Assembly (NCBI GenBank): GCA_031181325.1
Contig: JAPSKX010000001.1
Coordinates: forward strand, 61,308-125,307
Source: Paenibacillus sp.
GTDB taxonomy: Bacteria; Bacillota; Bacilli; Paenibacillales; YIM-B00363
Length of the DNA: 64,000 bases
Reading direction: 5' to 3'
A program made the position numbers and the translations under genes. This document shows positions 16,185 through 23,242 of the stretch, piece by piece (the first letter of the stretch is position 1; every line of letters begins with the position of its first letter). The notes beneath the pieces were generated by a model. It did not search any database. It saw nothing but the letters and a program-made list of their open reading frames with translations, and had not been told where the DNA came from.

Positions 16185-16365
16185 GTCCAGACTCCTCCCC
16201 AAGATCCCTGTTTATCCTATCGCCCGTTCAGCATGCTTCGATGCCGAGTCTCCTTGAAGCAGCACCTCCTCGACGCCCGACTTCCGTTCAGCGGTGTCAG
16301 CGTGGCGTCTATGCCTACCATACTAGTCAGGCGAATGGAACGCGTCAATGGATTTGACTCTAATT

Positions 16366-16382
16366 TGTCATATAACCTAACG
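16366..16382. promoter_or_regulatory. GlnR/TnrA-like box 1 (one mismatch)
   Basis: TGTCA-N7-TAACG fits the TGTNA-N7-TNACA consensus with one mismatch, the last base. It lies in the divergent region nearer to the secreted amidase gene. Confidence 0.4.
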
Positions 16383-16509
16383 TAAACGATTCTTGATTAT
16401 GAAAAATAATATTAATCATCTAACAAAATAATGCCGCATTGCTTGATCGGGACGGGGGCGGATCTGGAAAAGGCAAGGGTGGGTCGATAATGATGAGCAG
16501 GTGTGAATA

Positions 16510-16526
16510 TGTCATTTAAACTAACG
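16510..16526. promoter_or_regulatory. GlnR/TnrA-like box 2 (one mismatch)
   Basis: TGTCATTTAAACTAACG is nearly a copy of box 1 (15 of 17 bases equal) and again misses the consensus only at the last base. It lies about 95 bases upstream of box 3. Confidence 0.4.
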
Positions 16527-16586
16527 CACAGTTAATCTATTTGTGATATATACAGCTAAAAGAGGCCCCGTTTTGTAATTTTTATA

Positions 16587-16621
16587 AAGACAATCCGAAT
16601 TTGTTGTTATATAATGTGACA
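16587..16621 (+). promoter_or_regulatory. Promoter of the cyanurate operon with overlapping perfect GlnR/TnrA box
   Basis: TATAAT at 16610-16615 is a consensus -10 box, with AAGACA 17 bases upstream as a -35. TGTTATATAATGTGACA at 16605-16621 matches TGTNA-N7-TNACA at every fixed position and covers the -10 box. Overlap of this kind suits repression by GlnR when nitrogen is plentiful, with the two upstream boxes available for activation or cooperative binding. Confidence 0.6.
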
Positions 16622-16690
16622 CATACCAAGGGTGACACGTTAAAGATGTCGAGGAAACCGTGGAGGGTAACCAGAAGGGGGACGGAAACG

Positions 16691-17380
16691 ATGGCAACTG
16701 TGGAGGCGACGCCATACCATTGGCCTTATGATGTGAGGATAGATCCCACGAAAACTGCGTTGCTGATTATCGATATGCAAATCGATTTCTGCGGCAAAGG
16801 CGGTTATGTCGAACGGATGGGCTACGACCTGTCTCTAACCGCAAGGGCGATCGGACCGATTCGAACGTTGTTGGAGCGCGTAAGGCGCATCGACGGATTT
16901 ACGGTCATCCATACCAGAGAGGGGCATAAGCCGGATTTATCCGACCTGCCCGCCAACAAGCGATGGCGCAGTAAGCGAGCGGGCGCCGAGATCGGCTCGT
17001 CCGGACCGATGGGGCGCATTCTCGTCCGTGGCGAACCCGGTTGGGAAATCATCGAGGAGCTCACCCCGATCGAAGGGGAGCCGATTATCGATAAGCCCGG
17101 CAAGGGCAGCTTCTATGCGACGGACCTCGACCTCGTCTTGAAAAACAGAGGGATCACGCATTTGATTCTCACCGGAATTACGACCGACGTGTGCGTTCAT
17201 ACGACGATGCGGGAAGCGAACGATCGAGGGTACGAGTGCTTGATCCTAGAGGATTGCACCGGAGCGACGGACGAAGGCAATCACCTGGCCGCGCTGAAGA
17301 TGGTGACGATGCAAGGCGGCGTCTTCGGCAGCGTGAGCAGCTCTGCGAACGTCCTTAAAGCGCTAGAAGAATTTTCATAA
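16691..17380 (+). CDS. biuH: Biuret amidohydrolase (isochorismatase-like hydrolase family)
   Basis: A 229-residue cytoplasmic hydrolase that should convert biuret to allophanate and ammonia. The cysteine-hydrolase triad is D28 (LLIIDMQ), K135 (IIDKPGKGSF) and C168 (GITTDVCVHTTMREAND); the spacings agree with those remembered for the Rhizobium biuret hydrolase. Long stretches such as DFCGKGGYVERMGYDLSL, HTREGHKPDLSDLPANKRWR and MQGGVFGSVS also match that enzyme closely as I recall it. ATG 16691 has GGGG about nine bases upstream; the longer open frame (ATG 16601) would start within the promoter. It is first in an operon that also encodes cyanuric acid hydrolase and allophanate hydrolase. Confidence 0.92.
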   Translation: MATVEATPYHWPYDVRIDPTKTALLIIDMQIDFCGKGGYVERMGYDLSLTARAIGPIRTLLERVRRIDGFTVIHTREGHKPDLSDLPANKRWRSKRAGAEIGSSGPMGRILVRGEPGWEIIEELTPIEGEPIIDKPGKGSFYATDLDLVLKNRGITHLILTGITTDVCVHTTMREANDRGYECLILEDCTGATDEGNHLAALKMVTMQGGVFGSVSSSANVLKALEEFS

Positions 17381-17403
17381 ATATAAAAATCGGAGTGGTA
17401 GCT

Positions 17404-18444
17404 ATGTGGAGAAAAACAAAGAAGAAAACCGTATTGTTCGCGACGATGTCACTTATGCTCCTTCTGCTGTCGGCCTGCGGAGGAGGCACGAACGCGCAAA
17501 CCGCCGTTCCCGCCCCGTCCGATGCCGGCGAGGTCAAGGAAGAAGCTCCCGCCGCCTTGAAGAAAGTCGTATTACGGCTGAAGTGGGTGCACCAAGCGCA
17601 GTTCGCAGGCTTCTACGCAGCCGTGAAGCAGGGCTTCTATGAGGAAGCGGGGTTGGACGTCGAAATTCGCCCCGGCGGCTCCGACTTCCCGTCCGTACAG
17701 ATGGTCGCTTCCGGGAGCGAAGAGTTCGGCGTGACCGGCGCGGACCAAATTCTTCTCGCCAGGGAGAAGGGCGTACCGGTGAAGGCGGTCTCTACCATCT
17801 ATCGCGAGACGCCGTTCGTCCTGTTCAGCTTGAAGGAGTCGGGTATTTCGACAATGGAGGATCTCGCCGGTCAGAGGGTCGGCGTAAAGCTCGGCGGCAA
17901 CGAAGAGCTGACGTTCCGAGCGATGGTCGAGAGCGCCGGCGTCGACGCGAAGTCCATCGAAGAGATGCCGATCAAATTCGACCTGAGCCCGCTGCTCAGC
18001 GGTCAAGTGAAGGCGTGGCCGGGCTACGTCATCAACGAGGTGCTGGCGGTAGAGGAGCTGGGTCATGAAGTGAACATTATCAAGCCGGGCGACTATGGCA
18101 TTAACTTCTACGCGGATACGCTGTTCACGACGGAAAACTTGATCGAGAAAGACCCGGAGCTGGTGGAAGGTTTCGTGCAAGCTTCCATGAAAGGGTGGGC
18201 GTACGCCCTCGAGAACCCGGAAGAGGCGGCGGCGTACGGCCTAGAGTATGCCGACAATCTGACGATCGAGCATGAAACGAACATGATGAAGGCGAGCATG
18301 CCGATGCTGCAGCCGGAAAACCTGCCGCTCGGCAAGATGGACGAAGCGGCGTGGGCGACGCTGCAGGAGAGCTTGATGGGTCTCGGCTTCCAGAAGTCGG
18401 GGCAAGCGATGGAGGATGTATTTACGAACGAATTCCTAGAGTAG
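17404..18444 (+). CDS. NMT1/THI5-like solute-binding lipoprotein, probable cyanurate or biuret receptor
   Basis: A 346-residue lipoprotein. The signal sequence ends in lipobox LLSAC (Cys about residue 25). The mature part is an NMT1/THI5-type binding fold (VVLRLKWVHQAQFAGFYAAVKQGFYEEAGLDVEI, GVTGADQILLAREKGVPVKAV, GYVINEVLAVEELGHEVNI). Relatives bind pyrimidine-like rings such as thiamine precursors and hydroxymethylpyrimidine. A ligand shaped like cyanuric acid would fit both the family and the operon, but this is inference. The GTG nine bases upstream overlaps the Shine-Dalgarno GGAG, so ATG 17404 is preferred. It lies 23 bases after biuH and 12 before the ATPase gene. Confidence 0.9.
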   Translation: MWRKTKKKTVLFATMSLMLLLLSACGGGTNAQTAVPAPSDAGEVKEEAPAALKKVVLRLKWVHQAQFAGFYAAVKQGFYEEAGLDVEIRPGGSDFPSVQMVASGSEEFGVTGADQILLAREKGVPVKAVSTIYRETPFVLFSLKESGISTMEDLAGQRVGVKLGGNEELTFRAMVESAGVDAKSIEEMPIKFDLSPLLSGQVKAWPGYVINEVLAVEELGHEVNIIKPGDYGINFYADTLFTTENLIEKDPELVEGFVQASMKGWAYALENPEEAAAYGLEYADNLTIEHETNMMKASMPMLQPENLPLGKMDEAAWATLQESLMGLGFQKSGQAMEDVFTNEFLE

Positions 18445-18456
18445 GAGGAGAGGCGC

Positions 18457-19281
18457 ATGTTTGCGAAGGCGATCGGAGTACAGCAAGACGCAAGCAGACC
18501 GCAGGAGGCCGCGGAGCCCCGGAATCGAGAGGTCGCGATATCGCTCAGACAATGCTCCCTCTCCTTCGGGGAAGTCCAAGTCCTGAATAACGTATCGCTT
18601 GATATCTATAAGAACGAATTCGTCTCGATCCTCGGCCCCAGCGGCTGCGGCAAGTCGACGCTGCTCCGGCTCATGCTGGAGCTGCTGAAGCCGGATCGCG
18701 GCGGAGAAGTGGCGTACGCATCGAAGAAGCCGAACATCGGCATCGTGTTCCAGAAGCCCGTCTTGATGCCTTGGCTGACGGCCGTCCAGAACGTGGAGCT
18801 GACGTTGACCATGGGACCGAACAAGAAGAAGCTGTCGAAGCGGGAACGCGAGGAGAAGGCGGAAGGCGCGTTGCAGCTCGTCGGATTGCAGGATTTCCGC
18901 AACCACTTCCCTCATCAACTGAGCGGGGGGATGCAGCAGCGAATCGCGATCGCCAGGGCGCTCGCCGCCGACCCGGAAATTCTGCTCATGGACGAACCGT
19001 TCGGCGCGCTCGACGAATTCACGAGGGAGAAGCTGAACTTCGAGCTGCTCCGGCTGTGGGAAAACCCGAAGAGCAGTCTCAGCTCCATCGTCATGGTGAC
19101 GCATTCCATCCAGGAGTCCGTCATGATGTCCGACCGCGTCGTCATGATGTCCCCGAGACCGGCCGGGGTGGAGGACATCGTTTCGGTGCCGCTCCCGAGC
19201 CCGAGAGTCGTCGGCATGGAGGAGCACCCGGCATTCTATCAGACGGTGAAGGAATTGAGAAAGCGGGTGAAGGAGCAATGA
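18457..19281 (+). CDS. ABC transporter ATP-binding protein (SsuB/TauB/ThiZ-type)
   Basis: A 274-residue ATPase. Walker A GPSGCGKST, Q-loop VFQKP, signature LSGGMQQR, Walker B ILLMDEPFGALD and switch H in VMVTHSIQE are all intact. A 35-residue N-terminal extension precedes the domain. It energises the importer formed with the neighbouring lipoprotein and permease. Its stop overlaps the permease start by four bases (ATGA). Confidence 0.95.
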   Translation: MFAKAIGVQQDASRPQEAAEPRNREVAISLRQCSLSFGEVQVLNNVSLDIYKNEFVSILGPSGCGKSTLLRLMLELLKPDRGGEVAYASKKPNIGIVFQKPVLMPWLTAVQNVELTLTMGPNKKKLSKREREEKAEGALQLVGLQDFRNHFPHQLSGGMQQRIAIARALAADPEILLMDEPFGALDEFTREKLNFELLRLWENPKSSLSSIVMVTHSIQESVMMSDRVVMMSPRPAGVEDIVSVPLPSPRVVGMEEHPAFYQTVKELRKRVKEQ

Positions 19282-20030
19282 AAGAGTCTTTCAAGAACGC
19301 GTTGTATCCGCTCGGTTTCGCTGCAGCCTTCGTCGTGTTATGGGAGCTGGCCGTCCGATGGTTCGACATTCCCGTCTACCTGCTGCCGGCGCCGACGTCG
19401 GTCGTCGCGTCCATGGATGCGAATCTGGGCTCCCATATGATGGTTACGCTGCTGGAAGCGCTCGTCGGCTTCCTGATCGCGAACGTGCTCGGTCTTCTCA
19501 CCGCCGTCATCTTCGTTCATTCCAAGCCGATCGAGAAGGGGGCGTTCCCTCTCGCGATCGCGCTGAAGACGACGCCGCTCGTCGCGTTGGCGCCGCTGCT
19601 CGTCGTCTGGATGGGCACGGGGTATTCGTCCAAGGTCGTCGCCTCCATGCTCATCTGCTTCTTCCCGATTCTGGTCAACAGCGTGAAGGGGCTGAAGGCG
19701 ATCGAACACGAGGCATGGGAGCTGTTCTCGACGTACCAAGGGTCGAAGTGGGATATGTTCTGGAAGCTTCGCTTGCCGACCAGTCTGCCGTACGTCTTAT
19801 CCGCTTTGAAAATATCCAGCTCCCTCGCGATCGTCGGGGCGATCGTCGGCGAATTCGTCGGCGCCAACAAGGGGCTCGGGTACGTCGTCCTCGTATCTTC
19901 TTATCATATGGATACGCCGCTCATGTTCTCGGCGATTATCGCCTCCGCGGCTTGCGGCTTGGCGTTGTTCTGGGCCATCGCATGGTTGGAAAAGAAAGTT
20001 ATCTTTTGGCAAAGGGTCGATGAAGCATGA
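19278..20030 (+). CDS. ABC transporter permease (SsuC/TauC/ThiX-type)
   Basis: A 250-residue permease with six predicted helices and the coupling loop EAWELFSTYQGSKWDMFWKLRLPTSLP, typical of the nitrate/taurine/pyrimidine importer group. The start is fixed by a four-base ATGA overlap with the ATPase gene, and its stop overlaps the start of the cyanuric acid hydrolase gene in the same way. This unbroken coupling is the main reason to link the importer with the catabolic enzymes. Confidence 0.94.
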   Translation: MKESFKNALYPLGFAAAFVVLWELAVRWFDIPVYLLPAPTSVVASMDANLGSHMMVTLLEALVGFLIANVLGLLTAVIFVHSKPIEKGAFPLAIALKTTPLVALAPLLVVWMGTGYSSKVVASMLICFFPILVNSVKGLKAIEHEAWELFSTYQGSKWDMFWKLRLPTSLPYVLSALKISSSLAIVGAIVGEFVGANKGLGYVVLVSSYHMDTPLMFSAIIASAACGLALFWAIAWLEKKVIFWQRVDEA

Positions 20031-21094
20031 GATGTTCGATTGTTCGCGTGCCGACGGGCTCGCCTAGCGACGTATCGGGGCTGCGGCGTCTCGTCGAAGA
20101 CGGCGCGATCGAGCCGCGGGACGTCGTCGCCGTCATCGGCAAGACGGAAGGGAACGGCTGCGTGAACGATTTCACGCGCGGGTATGCGGTTCGTTCCCTG
20201 CAAGACTTCTTCGCGGAACGGATCGGCGACGCCGCCTCCCGAATTTCATATGTGATGTCCGGCGGGACGGAAGGCGTCATAAGCCCTCACCTTACCGTCG
20301 TGAGCCGGAGCACGTCCGGCGGCGCGACGCGCGGCGAGGCGAAGTCGCTGGCCGTCGGCGTGCGGCATACGAGGGACTTCCGGCCGGAGGAGATCGGACG
20401 GATGGCGCAGGCGGAGGCGGTTGCCGACGCCGTGCGCGCCGCCGTCGCGGAAGCGGGCATCGAAGACGCCTCGGACGTGCATTTCGTGCAGATCAAGTGC
20501 CCGCTGCTGACGTCGGATGCGATCCGCGACGCCGTCGCGCGCGGTCAAGCGGTCGTCACGGAAGACACGTACAAGTCCATGGGCTATTCTAGGGGCGCGT
20601 CCGCGCTCGGGACGGCGCTCGCCTTAGGCGAGATCGACGGCGCGGCGCTGGTCGAGACGGATATTTGCCAAGCGTGGGATAAATACAGCGAGGTGGCCTC
20701 GACGTCGGCGGGCGGCGAGCTAGCCTGCTGCGAAGTCGTCGTGTTCGGGAACGCGTCGACCGCGGAAGGCCCCTTCTTCATCGATCACGGCGTCATGAGG
20801 GACGCCGTCGACGGCGCCGCGCTGCGCCGCATGCTCGAGGCCCATCCCGACGCCGAGCTTGCGCAGGTGCTGGCGAAGGCGGAGGCGGATCCGACCGGCT
20901 TCGTCCGCGATCGGCGGCACACGATGCTGAACGATTCGGATATCAATCATACCCGCCACGCCCGCGCGGTCGTCGGAGGCGTCCTCGCTTACGTTGGCGG
21001 AGATCCGATGATTTACGTCTCCGGCGGCGCGGAGCATCAAGGCCCGGCGGGTGGCGGCCCGGTGGCGGCCATTTTCCGAAGAAGACAACCATGA
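20027..21094 (+). CDS. atzD: Cyanuric acid hydrolase (ring-opening amidohydrolase, AtzD/TrzD family)
   Basis: A 355-residue enzyme of the small AtzD/barbiturase fold, built from three similar domains that each supply a Lys-Ser pair. Visible here are K39 (VIGKTEGNG), S78 (MSGGTEG), K157 (VQIKCPLLT), K183 (EDTYKSMGYSRGA), S227 (TSAGGELACCE) and S332 (VSGGAEHQGPAGGGP). It opens the s-triazine ring of cyanuric acid to carboxybiuret, which loses CO2 to give biuret. The family also includes barbiturase. The neighbouring biuret and allophanate hydrolase genes favour cyanurate as substrate. Translationally coupled to the permease gene. Confidence 0.92.
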   Translation: MRCSIVRVPTGSPSDVSGLRRLVEDGAIEPRDVVAVIGKTEGNGCVNDFTRGYAVRSLQDFFAERIGDAASRISYVMSGGTEGVISPHLTVVSRSTSGGATRGEAKSLAVGVRHTRDFRPEEIGRMAQAEAVADAVRAAVAEAGIEDASDVHFVQIKCPLLTSDAIRDAVARGQAVVTEDTYKSMGYSRGASALGTALALGEIDGAALVETDICQAWDKYSEVASTSAGGELACCEVVVFGNASTAEGPFFIDHGVMRDAVDGAALRRMLEAHPDAELAQVLAKAEADPTGFVRDRRHTMLNDSDINHTRHARAVVGGVLAYVGGDPMIYVSGGAEHQGPAGGGPVAAIFRRRQP

Positions 21095-21113
21095 GTACCG
21101 GGAGGAACGCGCG

Positions 21114-21548
21114 ATGACGCTGATGAAAGAGACGAAGGTGTTGACCGGCGAGACGATGAACTGGGATCTGATGCCGAACCATATCGAGTTATACCACAGG
21201 GAAATCGTATCCGCGGCGGAAGCCGACGCGATGGGGATTCGCATGAGCTCGATTCTATGGGAGAAGATCGGGGTCGGCGGGCAGGTGCTGCCGCATTATC
21301 ACGACGTCGTCGAGATCATTCACATTACGGTCGGCAAGGTGAAGCTGCTGCTCGGCCACGGCGAATGGAAGAGCTATAAGGCGGGAGATACGTTCCAAGT
21401 TCCGGCGGGCGTACTGCATTCCGTCGCGAACGACGGCGATTCGCCCAGCGAGCAAATCTCGATCTTCGTCCCGGTCGATCGTTCGGCGCCGGCGAATTCA
21501 TTCTTTAATACGACGCTAGTGGAGGACGTATACTCCAGGAATAAATAG
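21114..21548 (+). CDS. Cupin-domain protein of the cyanurate operon
   Basis: A 144-residue small beta-barrel cupin. Motif 1 is GVGGQVLPHYHDVVEIIHITVGKVKLLLG (metal ligands His/His/Glu), and motif 2 is YKAGDTFQVPAGVLHSVAND. There is no signal peptide. The role in the pathway is unknown: it could bind a metabolite, act as a small hydrolase or decarboxylase on carboxybiuret, or serve as a sensor. GGGAGG precedes the ATG at good spacing. It lies 19 bases after atzD and 20 before the PucR gene, so it belongs to the operon. Confidence 0.85.
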   Translation: MTLMKETKVLTGETMNWDLMPNHIELYHREIVSAAEADAMGIRMSSILWEKIGVGGQVLPHYHDVVEIIHITVGKVKLLLGHGEWKSYKAGDTFQVPAGVLHSVANDGDSPSEQISIFVPVDRSAPANSFFNTTLVEDVYSRNK

Positions 21549-21568
21549 TCGAGACGGGGGCGGGCGCC

Positions 21569-23218
21569 ATGGCGAACGACAATAAAATCGGCTTCGCTTG
21601 CAGGGATATCTTGCTGATTCCCGACTTTAAGGAAGCGGTCGTCTTGGCCGGGGCGAACGGTCTGCACCGCCCGATTACCCGCGTGAACGTCATGGAAGTG
21701 CCCGACGTCATCGATTGGGTGAGACCCGGGGAGTTTCTGATCACGAGCGGATTTCCGTTCCGGGACGATCCGGACGCGATCGCCGAGCTGATCCCCGCCC
21801 TCGCGGCGAGAGGGGTCGCCGCGCTCGGGGTCAAGACGAGGCGTTTCATCGACCGCCTTCCGCAGCGCGCGCTCGACGCCGCGGAGGCGCTCGACTTCCC
21901 GATCTTCGAGCTGCCGGCCGCCGTCTCCTTCTCGGACGTCGTGCGGGACATCATGGAGCGGGTGCTGGTGCAGGAGGCGAGAGAGCTTTCCGTGCTGCAA
22001 AGCCGCTTCCAGAAGCTGACGCAGCAGCTCCTGAACGGGGCGGGTCTCGAGGAGTTTCTGCAGGCGCTCGACGGCATGCTCAACAATCCGGTCATCCTCG
22101 TCGACGACCATGACCGCGTCCTGCTGTCGCCGCAAGCCGAAGAGGCGGCGAGGGCCGCGGGGCATGAGGTGGCGTGGTCGCAGCTCAGGGGAGACAGCGC
22201 GCTCGGCGTCACCTTCCTGACCGTGGGCGGTCGGCGCATCCGGGCGTACGTATCCGCGGCGAACGAACGCTACACGAATTGTTTGATCATCTTGCTGGAG
22301 TGGAACCAAGAGCATTCCGTCGTCGATCAGCTGACGATCGATCGGGTCGGCATCCTGGTCGGCCTCGAGATGATGAACGCCAGCGCCCGGAAAGAGGTCG
22401 AGGCGAAATATATCGATCAGTTTCTGCAGGATTGGCTGACGGGACGAATCGTCGCGTCGGAGGACGTCAAGATTCGAGCGGAGGCGTGCGGCTGCCCGCT
22501 CGAGGAGGGATACGGCTTCCAAGCGGGAATCGCGCGTTGGACGGCAGGCAAGCCGGCCCTGAAGCAGCTGCAGCAGGCGGTGAAGCGGGTACGCGTCCGG
22601 CTTGCCGGCAGCCGCGTTCAGGCGGCGCTGCTGGAGGGAGGGTTCGCGTTCCTGATCTCCGTCCCGCCGCAAGGGCAGGCGCGCCGGGCCGTCGACGCGT
22701 TGATCGCGGAGCTGAAGGCGCTCGCGGCTCCGGAAGAATCCTTCTCGCTCTGCATCGGGAATCGGGTCGACCGGGTAGACCATGTGCACCTCAGCTATCA
22801 GCAGGCGAAGAAGATTCTGCACATCAGCACCATCTGCGACCTTCGGGAGCCCTGTATCGATTACGTTCGGCTCGGCGTATTTCAGCTGCTCTATCTGCTG
22901 CCGGATTCGGAGGAGGTGCGGGAATACCGCGACCGGTATATCGTTCCCCTGCTCGAATACGACCGGAAGAACGGCACGATGTTATTGGCTACGCTGAAGA
23001 CTTACTTGAAGCACAATCGGAACGCCAAGAAGACCGCCGCGGAGATGTTCACGCACTACAATACCGTGAACTATCGAATCGAGCGGATTTACGATGTGCT
23101 CGGCATCAATGCGGAGCTCGGCGACGAATTCCTCCAGCTGCAGCTCGCGGTGAAGCTGCAGGAGATGCGGCCGGCCGAGGATGCGGGCGCGGAGAAGAGC
23201 ATGACGTTATCCGGATAG
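21569..23218 (+). CDS. PucR-family transcriptional regulator
   Basis: A 549-residue cytoplasmic regulator. The N-terminal PucR domain (about 10-135) has VVLAGANGLHRPITRVNVMEVPDVIDWVRPGEFLITSG. The middle is a CdaR/GGDEF-like sensor region. The C-terminal HTH_30 domain (about 470-535) has LLATLKTYLKHNRNAKKTAAEMFTHYNTVNYRIERI. PucR proteins control purine and other nitrogen-ring catabolism, responding to pathway intermediates. Encoded inside the operon it probably regulates, it could sense cyanurate, biuret or allophanate. No target site was identified. Confidence 0.92.
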   Translation: MANDNKIGFACRDILLIPDFKEAVVLAGANGLHRPITRVNVMEVPDVIDWVRPGEFLITSGFPFRDDPDAIAELIPALAARGVAALGVKTRRFIDRLPQRALDAAEALDFPIFELPAAVSFSDVVRDIMERVLVQEARELSVLQSRFQKLTQQLLNGAGLEEFLQALDGMLNNPVILVDDHDRVLLSPQAEEAARAAGHEVAWSQLRGDSALGVTFLTVGGRRIRAYVSAANERYTNCLIILLEWNQEHSVVDQLTIDRVGILVGLEMMNASARKEVEAKYIDQFLQDWLTGRIVASEDVKIRAEACGCPLEEGYGFQAGIARWTAGKPALKQLQQAVKRVRVRLAGSRVQAALLEGGFAFLISVPPQGQARRAVDALIAELKALAAPEESFSLCIGNRVDRVDHVHLSYQQAKKILHISTICDLREPCIDYVRLGVFQLLYLLPDSEEVREYRDRYIVPLLEYDRKNGTMLLATLKTYLKHNRNAKKTAAEMFTHYNTVNYRIERIYDVLGINAELGDEFLQLQLAVKLQEMRPAEDAGAEKSMTLSG

Positions 23219-23242
23219 AAGAACAGATGGGGGTTGGAGAAC

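Larger units (their letters stand above)
16203..16690. other. Intergenic control region between the amidase gene and the cyanurate operon
   Basis: About 490 bases without a gene, much more AT-rich than the surroundings. It holds the three GlnR/TnrA-like boxes and the operon promoter described separately. There is also an inverted repeat TGATTA/TAATCA around 16394-16418. No riboswitch fold or small ORF with a credible start was recognised. Confidence 0.6.

Noticed and set aside
16203..16690. Possible riboswitch (thiamine or purine type) before the NMT1-type transporter operon
   Set aside because: No conserved core or terminator hairpin was found between promoter and biuH, and the leader after the -10 box is only about 70 bases.
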